Below are positions 1 through 5,555 of a stretch of 8,312 bases of DNA, piece by piece (position 1 is the first letter of the stretch; every line of letters begins with the position of its first letter). A program made the translations under genes and the position numbers. Below the pieces are notes generated by a model, which was not told the origin of the DNA, searched no databases, and saw only the letters and a program-made list of their open reading frames with translations. Origin of the DNA: JBHHZI01 sp046757965 (GTDB lineage: Bacteria; Acidobacteriota; Polarisedimenticolia; SMYD01); assembly GCA_046757965.1 (NCBI GenBank), contig JBHHZI010000144.1, positions 1 to 8,312 of the forward strand, written 5' to 3'.

Positions 1-49
1 TCGCACAGATGCCGCGTGAGGTGATCAGCGACGAATCCTGAAACTCGCG

Positions 50-1003
50 CTAGCCGAGTCCGTCCAGGCGGCGCTGGAAGTCGGCGATCGTCGTTCGCAG
101 GCCGTCGTCGACTCCGATCTCCGGCGACCAGCCCAGCTTCTCCCTCGCCCGCGTGATATCCGGCCGGCGGATCTTGGGGTCGTCCACGGGCAGGGTCTCG
201 AAGGCGATCTCGCTGCGTGAACCGGTCATCTCGATGATCCGTTTCCCCAGCTCGAGCACGGTCATCTCGGAGGGATTCCCCAGGTTGACCGGCTCATGCA
301 GATCTGATTCCAGCAGGAGGCTGATCCCTCGCACCAGGTCGGACACATGGCCGAAGGAGCGGGTCTGGCTTCCATCGCCGAAGATCGACAGCGGTTCGTT
401 GCGCAGGGCCTGGCACAGGAATGTCGGGATCGCACGCCCGTCATGAAGCCGCATGCGCGGTCCGTAGGTGTTGAAGATGCGCACGATCTTGGTGTCCACG
501 CCGTGCGTGCGGTGATAGGCCATGGTCAGGGCCTCGGCGAATCGCTTGGCCTCGTCATAGACCCCCCGGGGCCCGATCGGATTGACATTGCCCCAGTAGT
601 CCTCACGTTGCGGGTGAACCTGCGGGTCCCCGTACACCTCCGACGTCGAGGCCAGCAGGAATGTGGCGTTCTTCTCCCGGGCCAGGCCCAGTGCCTTGTG
701 GGTGCCGAGCGACCCGACCTTCAGCGTCTGGATCGGCAGCTCGAGATAATCCACCGGACTGGCCGGCGAGGCGAAGTGAAGAATGGCGTCGACCTCACCG
801 CCGATATGCAGGAAATCGGTGACGTTGACATGGATGAAGCGAAAGTCCGGGCGTCCGACCAGGTGCGCCACGTTGTCCGCATCTCCGGTGCTGAGATTGT
901 CCAGACAGATCACGTCCCAGCCTGCGTTGACGTAATGCTCGCACAGGTGAGAGCCGATAAATCCGGCCCCGCCGGTGATGCAGATCCGTTTCTTCTTGCT
1001 CAT
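50..1003 (-). CDS. UDP-glucuronate decarboxylase-like NAD-dependent sugar-nucleotide epimerase/dehydratase (SDR)
   Basis: Predicted 317-residue cytoplasmic extended short-chain dehydrogenase/reductase, most like UDP-glucuronate decarboxylase (UXS), which converts UDP-glucuronate to UDP-xylose using bound NAD. Visible motifs: Rossmann loop GGAGFIG at residues 11-17, acidic D35 after the second strand for NAD ribose, STSEVYGDP from about 120, catalytic Y149 and K153 in YDEAK, FNTYGPRM at about 177-184, and a C-terminal DDPKIRRPDI block typical of UXS. The YWGNVNPIGPRGVYDEAK context (136-153) is the main reason for choosing UXS over dTDP-glucose 4,6-dehydratase. The frame stays open for 69 codons upstream, but the ATG at 1003 has GGAG four bases before it and starts right at the Rossmann fold. 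Length fits the family. It likely supplies pentose donors for surface glycan, consistent with the glycosyltransferase and methyltransferases nearby. Substrate is inferred from family resemblance; a related UDP-sugar epimerase remains possible. Confidence 0.9.
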   Translation of the reverse strand: MSKKKRICITGGAGFIGSHLCEHYVNAGWDVICLDNLSTGDADNVAHLVGRPDFRFIHVNVTDFLHIGGEVDAILHFASPASPVDYLELPIQTLKVGSLGTHKALGLAREKNATFLLASTSEVYGDPQVHPQREDYWGNVNPIGPRGVYDEAKRFAEALTMAYHRTHGVDTKIVRIFNTYGPRMRLHDGRAIPTFLCQALRNEPLSIFGDGSQTRSFGHVSDLVRGISLLLESDLHEPVNLGNPSEMTVLELGKRIIEMTGSRSEIAFETLPVDDPKIRRPDITRAREKLGWSPEIGVDDGLRTTIADFQRRLDGLG

Positions 1004-1015
1004 GAGTCTCCGGTT

Positions 1016-1046
1016 TCGACAAGGCGGATGCACGCCAAGGTATGAT
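1016..1046 (+). promoter_or_regulatory. Candidate promoter for the acyltransferase gene, overlapping the divergent one
   Basis: On the plus strand, TCGACA (1016-1021) and TATGAT (1041-1046) each match five of six consensus bases, but the spacer is 19 nt, longer than optimal. It lies on top of the opposite-strand candidate at 1037-1065, so the two promoters could compete. If used, the leader to the favoured GTG at 1242 would be about 190 nt, while a GTG at 1107 would be only about 55 nt away. Visual inspection only. Confidence 0.3.
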
Positions 1047-1065
1047 AGCAGTGGCGTATCGTCAA
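1037..1065 (-). promoter_or_regulatory. Candidate sigma-70-like promoter for the UDP-glucuronate decarboxylase gene
   Basis: On the minus strand, TTGACG (1065-1060, five of six matches to the -35 consensus) is followed after 17 bases by TACCTT (1042-1037, a weak -10). Transcription would begin near 1030, giving a leader of under 30 nt before the ATG at 1003 and its GGAG ribosome site at 1011-1008. Found by eye only. The -10 is poor, so this is a candidate. Confidence 0.35.
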
Positions 1066-1241
1066 GGCGCTGCAGGGTGCAGGTGCCGGGCAGCGAGGAC
1101 TGGAACTTCGTGGTGACGAGCGAGTCGGATACACAGGGTCGGATCCGGGGATCGGGGCCCAGGGCAGAAGGCGCCTCCGGCCGTCGTGATCTCGTCGCCC
1201 CTGGCTCCATTCCGGAAGCAACCGGCCCGCCGGGGCACTCT

Positions 1242-1922
1242 GTGGCGGCGGTCGCGTCGGGGTGGAAGGTTCACGTTGTCTCTCTTGTTGCCGCAATGCT
1301 GATCCGCCTGCTGCGGCTGAGTCTTCGCGTGCGGCACATCGGCCGGGAGGTCCTCGACGACCTCGACGCGAGAGGGCAGAATTACATCCTGGCGTTCTGG
1401 CACGGTCGATTGCTCATGATGCCGTACGCTTACCGCAGGTCGAAAATGAATATCCTCATCTCCCGTCATCGGGACGGGGAGTACATCGCGAGGACCATGG
1501 GGTGGTTCGGCCACCGGTCCATCCGCGGCTCGACAACGCATGGGGGAAGCATGGCGTTGCGCGAGGTCGTGCGGACGCTGAGGCAGGGTCTGGACGTCGG
1601 AATCACTCCCGACGGCCCGAAGGGGCCCCGCCATCGGGTGCAGATGGGAGTCATCCAGGCGGCTCGCCTCGGCGGTGTTCCCATCGTTCCGGTGTCGTTT
1701 TCGGCTTCCCGGGGGAAGGTGTTCCGGTCGTGGGATCGATTCCTGCTGCCCATGCCGTTCTCGACCGTGTCCATCTTCTACGGTGAGCCGGTGATCGTGC
1801 CGCCGGATACCGATGAGGGTGAAATGAGAGCGGCCCGGGAGCGGCTGGAAACCATCCTGAGAGAACTGGTCGAGAGAGGCGACCGGCAGAGCGGCCGCCG
1901 GCCAGCACGCGGGTCTTGCTAG
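1242..1922 (+). CDS. DUF374-type lysophospholipid acyltransferase-like protein (LPLAT superfamily)
   Basis: Predicted 226-residue membrane-associated acyltransferase of the DUF374 branch of the LPLAT fold, distantly related to lipid A and phospholipid acyltransferases. Visible family blocks, numbered from the GTG at 1242: a hydrophobic N-terminal stretch at about 10-28, FWHGR at 52-56, SRHRDGE at 74-80, RGSTTHGG at 95-102, ITPDGPKGPR at 121-130, and a WDRFLLPMPF block at 164-173. H54 and the H76/D78 pair are candidate catalytic residues by analogy with the family's His/Asp motif. The likely job is acyl transfer to an envelope lipid; the true substrate is unknown. The start is uncertain. The frame is open from 975, GTG 1242 gives the usual family length but has no clear ribosome site, ATG 1296 would cut the hydrophobic segment, and GTG 1107 has GAGG upstream but adds 45 non-conserved residues. 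The gene converges on 1919-2848, sharing a CTAG. Confidence 0.82.
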   Translation: MAAVASGWKVHVVSLVAAMLIRLLRLSLRVRHIGREVLDDLDARGQNYILAFWHGRLLMMPYAYRRSKMNILISRHRDGEYIARTMGWFGHRSIRGSTTHGGSMALREVVRTLRQGLDVGITPDGPKGPRHRVQMGVIQAARLGGVPIVPVSFSASRGKVFRSWDRFLLPMPFSTVSIFYGEPVIVPPDTDEGEMRAARERLETILRELVERGDRQSGRRPARGSC

Positions 1923-2848
1923 CCCTCCTCGATCGGTGTCTTTCCGTACGCGAATCCCTTGTTGGTGAGAGGCGCCAGCCGCAGGAGGGGCGTGAGCACC
2001 TTGCCGAGCAGGTGGGCGACCGTACGGTTCCGGACGAGGAACTTGTACAGATACAGCCATGTCGAGCAACTGTAGTCCGCGAGGGCCTCGGTCCGGACGG
2101 ATTCCAGGCCCGACCCCACCATCAGGTCTGCAAGTTCTCTGGTCGAGAAGATATGAACGTGGTGACGGTTGTAGCGTGCATTCAGCAGGTGTCGAACACG
2201 CCCGCCGGTGCTCCGGTAGAGCAGCCAGCCGGCCAGTTCCACGACGCTGTCCCGGCAGGGCGTGGAGACGAAGATCGTGCCGCCGGGCCTGAGCAACGGC
2301 ACGATGTTTTCCAGGGTCGTCACGGGGTCGTAAACGTGTTCGAGAACATCGAACATCGTGATCAGGTCGAAAGACCGTGCATGGGTTGCTCCCCACCACG
2401 GGTCCTCCACCGGTTTCTCGATGATCTCGATCCCGTACTCCCGCCGGACGGCATCGGCGACGCCGAACTCCACCCCGAGGACCTCCGCCCCTCGATCCCG
2501 GCAGATGCGGAGGAACACGGCAGGCCCGGCGCCGACATCCAGGACGCGGAGGCCGGCCATGTGGGCCAGCCGGGGATCGTAGCGCACGATGCGCTTCAGA
2601 CGTTCGCGAAACAGCCCCTCCTGCGCGTCCCACGTGGCGTGGAGCTTTTCCGTGGTGAGCGGACTCCGGTAGTGACTGTCGGACTCAGGCGGGACTGGGT
2701 TCTGGAACTGAAACCCGCACTGGATGCACCGGACCACGGTGACCGGTCGGGTGTCGAACAGATCATAAAGCGGCCGGAGGTCCGGGGAGCCGCACAGCTT
2801 GCAGCGGTCGTAGTGGATCCAGCCTGAAGACTCGTCGACCTGTCCCAT
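1919..2848 (-). CDS. SAM-dependent methyltransferase with N-terminal zinc-ribbon-like motif
   Basis: Predicted 309-residue class I methyltransferase (Methyltransf_23-like). The N-terminus carries two CxxC pairs, C16/C19 and C41/C44, separated by 21 residues, which would form a zinc ribbon. The SAM-binding loop is VLDVGAGPA at 102-110, followed by acidic E127 at the end of strand 2. FDVLEH at about 166-171 and LLRPGG at 185-190 are the usual post-motif I blocks. The ATG at 2848 is well supported: GAGGAG lies at 2859-2854, five bases upstream. Proteins with this layout often sit in O-antigen, capsule or exopolysaccharide loci and are presumed to methylate sugars or small molecules. The nearby decarboxylase and glycosyltransferase fit that, but the substrate cannot be read from sequence. 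It is divergent from nuoB and overlaps the acyltransferase stop by four bases at the other end. Confidence 0.85.
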   Translation of the reverse strand: MGQVDESSGWIHYDRCKLCGSPDLRPLYDLFDTRPVTVVRCIQCGFQFQNPVPPESDSHYRSPLTTEKLHATWDAQEGLFRERLKRIVRYDPRLAHMAGLRVLDVGAGPAVFLRICRDRGAEVLGVEFGVADAVRREYGIEIIEKPVEDPWWGATHARSFDLITMFDVLEHVYDPVTTLENIVPLLRPGGTIFVSTPCRDSVVELAGWLLYRSTGGRVRHLLNARYNRHHVHIFSTRELADLMVGSGLESVRTEALADYSCSTWLYLYKFLVRNRTVAHLLGKVLTPLLRLAPLTNKGFAYGKTPIEEG

Positions 2849-2853
2849 CCGGG

Positions 2854-2886
2854 CTCCTCATGGCGAACCGGGCGGAAATGCTACCA
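2854..2886 (-). promoter_or_regulatory. Candidate extended -10 promoter and ribosome site for the zinc-ribbon methyltransferase
   Basis: On the minus strand, TGG followed directly by TAGCAT (2886-2878) resembles an extended -10 element, with four of six hexamer matches. No good -35 is seen 17 nt upstream. Transcription near 2871 would leave about 22 nt of leader containing the strong GAGGAG ribosome site at 2859-2854. The ribosome site is solid; the promoter is tentative. Confidence 0.35.
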
Positions 2887-2922
2887 GAATCGATCCCGGA
2901 CGGGGCGGCGGCCGTGGTCTTC

Positions 2923-2951
2923 TTGACCGACCTGAAACAGCTCGGTACCAT
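2923..2951 (+). promoter_or_regulatory. Candidate sigma-70-like promoter for the nuoB operon
   Basis: TTGACC (2923-2928, five of six) and TACCAT (2946-2951, four of six) are separated by exactly 17 nt, the optimal spacing, in the divergent gap upstream of nuoB. Transcription would start near 2958 and leave a leader of about 60 nt. This is the best promoter candidate in the window, but it was found by eye. Confidence 0.45.
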
Positions 2952-3019
2952 TCAACTTCGACCTTGCTGGATCATCAGATCGGCATCAGAACAGGGCAAA
3001 TGAGAGGCAGGATGTCACG

Positions 3020-3571
3020 GTGAACGAGAGCGATCTGGTGAGCGCATCCCGACCGCCTGCGGACGAGACACTCAAGCATCTCGTCTTCACGACCAAGGTC
3101 CAGGATCTGGTCAACTGGTCGCGCAAGAACTCGCTGTGGCCGATGCCGCTCGGGCTGGCCTGTTGCGCCATCGAGATGATGGCGGCCGTCGGACCCCGGT
3201 TCGACCTGGCGCGGTTCGGCGCCGAGGCGATGCGCTTCACTCCCCGCCAATGTGACCTGATGATCGTGGCAGGGACGTTGACGAAGAAGATGGCCGGTCC
3301 GGCGCGCAAGATTTATGACCAGATGCCGAACCCCAAGTGGGTGATCGCCATGGGAGCCTGTGCGTCGTCGGGAGGCATGTACGGGACGTACTCGACGGTC
3401 CAGGGCTGCGATTCGATCTTTCCCGTGGACATCTATGTTGCCGGATGCCCTCCCCGTCCGGAAGCCCTCATCAACGGGGTGATGCAGATCCAGCGTCTCA
3501 TCGCCGACGGACGGCCGAGCGCGGCGGAGCGAGCCCGGATGGCGACGATGCCGTCGCCCAAGACGGCCTGA
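3020..3571 (+). CDS. nuoB: NADH-quinone oxidoreductase subunit B (complex I, N2 cluster subunit), standing alone
   Basis: Predicted 183-residue NuoB, the peripheral-arm complex I subunit that holds the terminal 4Fe-4S cluster N2 and passes electrons to quinone. All four expected N2 ligands are present: tandem C48-C49 in LACCAIEMM, C114 in MGACASSGG, and C143 in the GCPPRPEA block. VAGTLTKKM (83-91) and YDQMP (99-103) are also conserved family segments. The GTG at 3020 is chosen because AGGA lies seven bases upstream and the protein then has normal length. NuoB genes usually lie in a nuoA-to-nuoN cluster; here the upstream neighbour is a divergent methyltransferase and the downstream one a MidA-family methyltransferase, so this copy is detached. 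It may be the genome's only nuoB from a split locus or a second copy. Intact ligands argue that it is functional. A hydrogenase small subunit is less likely given the close match to NuoB. Confidence 0.96.
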   Translation: MNESDLVSASRPPADETLKHLVFTTKVQDLVNWSRKNSLWPMPLGLACCAIEMMAAVGPRFDLARFGAEAMRFTPRQCDLMIVAGTLTKKMAGPARKIYDQMPNPKWVIAMGACASSGGMYGTYSTVQGCDSIFPVDIYVAGCPPRPEALINGVMQIQRLIADGRPSAAERARMATMPSPKTA

Positions 3572-3585
3572 GCCGTTCCAGCCCT

Positions 3586-4776
3586 GTGGGACGCGGTGGT
3601 GCCAGCAACCCTGATCTGGTCGCCTTGATCCGGTCCGAGGTGTCCCGGTGCGGGCCGATCTCCTTCTCACGCTTCCAGGAACTGGCCCTCTACCACCCGG
3701 TTCATGGCTATTACACGACAGGAGCCGGGATCGGCCGGGACGGCGCCGATTTCTGGACCGCCCCGGAGATGACGCCTGCCTTCGGAGGCTTCATCGGCGT
3801 CCAGATCGAGGAGATGGCTCACCTCCTCGACTCGCCCCCGGAATTCCGTGTCATCGAGTATGGCGCCGGCGAAGGGGGGCTGGCTGTGGGGCTGCTCGAT
3901 TCCTGGCGAGCCCGACAGTCACGTCTGTATCGACCTGGCGTCTACGAGATCGTCGAGCAAAGTCCCGTGTTGCGACAGAAACAGCACGAGAGGCTGGCGG
4001 CCCACCGGGGCATCGTGGAGTGGGGCATGTCCGGGTCGGGAACCGTTCCCTCGTCTGCCCGGGCATCGCCACCACCACTTGGCGGTGTGATCCTGATGAA
4101 CGAGGTCCTCGATGCGCTGCCGGTCCGGCGCGTCGTCCAGCGCGGGTCCCGGCTGGCGGAGATATGCGTCGGCGTTCGTGACGGTGACCTGATCGAGGTG
4201 CAGGTGGACGCGACAGCGGACCTGGAAGCGGAACTGTGTCGCGCGTTGCCGGCCGGTCATTCCCTGGCGCCGGGACAGGAGGCCGAGATCCGCGTCGGCG
4301 TGGCCGGGTTCATGGCAAGTGCCTGTGACCGGATCGAGTCGGGATATGTGATCGTCATCGACTATGGCATGTGTGCGAACGACCTCTATGACCATTCCCG
4401 TGTGCGCGGGACCGCCATGGCCTATTCCTCACATGTGGCCACCGAAGACCTGCTCGCCCGCGTCGGGTGCCAGGACATCACGGCCCACGTGGATTTCACC
4501 GCCCTGTCGGCCACCTGCCGGGCGCTGCATGTGGAGAAGGTCGGGATGACCACGCAGATGGAATTCCTTTTGTCGCTGGGAATCGGCGAGGCCATCGAGA
4601 AACTGGCCGCGATCGAACCGCAGAGTCCGGCCGTCATCGGAGAGCGGCGGGACCTCGTCTCGCTGATACAGCCGGGAGGGATGGGAACCTCGTTCAAGGT
4701 CTGGATCGGCGCCCGCGCTGCCCCGCACGCGGTGCGTGGCATGAGCAGGCCACCGACCGGTGCCGGCCGACCATGA
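3586..4776 (+). CDS. MidA/NDUFAF7-family SAM-dependent methyltransferase (COG1565, DUF185)
   Basis: Predicted 396-residue class I methyltransferase of the family that includes mitochondrial NDUFAF7 (MidA), which dimethylates an arginine of the complex I subunit NDUFS2 and is needed for assembly. Visible family blocks: ISFSRFQELALYHPVHGYY (25-43), DFWTAPEMTPAFGG (55-68), SAM loop IEYGAGEGGLA (90-100), the VEQSP block at about 124, NEVLDALPVRR (172-182), IDYG (258-261), then AHVDFTAL and TTQMEFLLSLGI segments, and near the C-terminus PGGMGTSFKV. The GTG at 3586, 14 nt after the nuoB stop, gives the expected N-terminus and length. No ribosome site is evident, so translation is probably coupled to nuoB; TTG 3625 is the alternative. 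Family membership is clear. A role on bacterial complex I is inferred from the eukaryotic homologue plus the nuoB neighbour; the target would be NuoD, which is not in this window. Confidence 0.92.
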   Translation: MGRGGASNPDLVALIRSEVSRCGPISFSRFQELALYHPVHGYYTTGAGIGRDGADFWTAPEMTPAFGGFIGVQIEEMAHLLDSPPEFRVIEYGAGEGGLAVGLLDSWRARQSRLYRPGVYEIVEQSPVLRQKQHERLAAHRGIVEWGMSGSGTVPSSARASPPPLGGVILMNEVLDALPVRRVVQRGSRLAEICVGVRDGDLIEVQVDATADLEAELCRALPAGHSLAPGQEAEIRVGVAGFMASACDRIESGYVIVIDYGMCANDLYDHSRVRGTAMAYSSHVATEDLLARVGCQDITAHVDFTALSATCRALHVEKVGMTTQMEFLLSLGIGEAIEKLAAIEPQSPAVIGERRDLVSLIQPGGMGTSFKVWIGARAAPHAVRGMSRPPTGAGRP

Positions 4777-5555
4777 GACAGAGACTGCGCAGACTGGCGG
4801 TGGGTCTCGCCCGACGCTGTCTGTCCCGACGGCATCGACGTCTCGTCCAGTCGGCAGGGCGAGGCCTCGTGAATCGAATCCGCCACCTGGGAACGGCTCG
4901 GCGCTGCCCGATCTGTGGCAGCCGGGTCCGTGCCTTCGGGCCCATGGGTGTCGTTCCGCGAGACGATGCGAGATGTCCGGTGTGCGGTTCACTCGAGAGA
5001 CACCGCCTGTGCTGGTTGTTCCTGACCGGTCGGACGGATCTGTTCGACGGGCGCCCCAGGAGAATGCTGCACGTCGCGCCGGAACCGGTCCTGACCAGAA
5101 GGTTTCAGCGTGTGCACGGCATCGACTACGTCAGCGTGGACCTCTGCTCGAGGCTGGCGGACGTCCACATGGACCTCGCCCAACTGGCATTTGCCGACGA
5201 GACCTTTCACGTCATCTACTGCAGCCACGTGCTCGAGCACATCCAGGATGACGTTCAGGCGATGAGAGAGTTACGGCGCGTCCTCAGGCCAGACGGCTGG
5301 GCGATTCTTCAGGTACCGATTCTTCGCGAGGTGACCTTCGAAGATCCCCGGATCACGGATCCCGACGAGCGCCTCGCGATGTTTGGCCAGCACGATCATG
5401 TCCGCATCTACGGTCAGGACTTTGCCGACCGTCTGCGTGAGGCGGGGTTTCAGGTCAGAATCGATCGCCTCGATGAACAGGCCGACCCGGTGCGCCGGAC
5501 ACTGTACGGTCTGGATCCGACCGACAGCATCTTCTTCTGTGTTACCGGCGTGTGA
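4773..5555 (+). CDS. SAM-dependent methyltransferase with double CxxC head, third gene of the nuoB operon
   Basis: Predicted 260-residue class I methyltransferase. The first 40 residues are very arginine-rich. Two CPxCGS knuckles follow (C45/C48 and C68/C71), forming a likely zinc ribbon, then SLERHRLCWLFL (73-84). The SAM domain begins at MLHVAPE (98-104), with acidic D123 as a possible strand-2 end, CSHVLEHIQDD (150-160), RRVLRPDGWAILQVP (168-182) and FGQHDHVRIYGQDF (204-217). This arrangement recurs in a bacterial methyltransferase family of unknown substrate. The ATG overlaps the preceding stop as ATGA, which suggests translational coupling and joint expression with nuoB and the MidA-family gene. 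The 3' end overlaps the opposing glycosyltransferase gene by 14 bp. Whether it acts on a complex I component, a glycan or a small molecule cannot be told from sequence. Confidence 0.85.
   Translation: MRQRLRRLAVGLARRCLSRRHRRLVQSAGRGLVNRIRHLGTARRCPICGSRVRAFGPMGVVPRDDARCPVCGSLERHRLCWLFLTGRTDLFDGRPRRMLHVAPEPVLTRRFQRVHGIDYVSVDLCSRLADVHMDLAQLAFADETFHVIYCSHVLEHIQDDVQAMRELRRVLRPDGWAILQVPILREVTFEDPRITDPDERLAMFGQHDHVRIYGQDFADRLREAGFQVRIDRLDEQADPVRRTLYGLDPTDSIFFCVTGV

Noticed and set aside
1..49. Possible 3' end of a plus-strand gene reading AQMPREVISDES then TGA at 39-41
   Set aside because: Twelve codons with good third-position GC are not enough to support a gene, and nothing identifies it.
347..1045. 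Plus-strand open frame of 232 codons opposite the UDP-glucuronate decarboxylase
   Set aside because: Antisense to a well-supported SDR enzyme, with no motifs of its own.
1062..2633. Minus-strand open frame of 523 codons across the acyltransferase and methyltransferase genes
   Set aside because: It has no recognisable motifs, is low complexity (rich in R, P, G, H), and runs antisense to one gene and out of frame with another. It is a typical shadow frame in GC-rich DNA.
1916..2827. Plus-strand open frame of 303 codons opposite the zinc-ribbon methyltransferase
   Set aside because: The opposite strand carries clear SAM-binding and zinc-ribbon motifs and a strong ribosome site; the 303-codon product resembles no family.
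2849..3019. Search for a riboswitch or operator in the nuoB divergent gap
   Set aside because: Only promoter-like hexamers and a ribosome site were seen; no conserved riboswitch core or clear dyad was recognised.
3337..3585. Upstream extension of the MidA-family frame into nuoB
   Set aside because: The extension overlaps conserved nuoB coding in another frame and has no MidA similarity. The first family block starts after GTG 3586.
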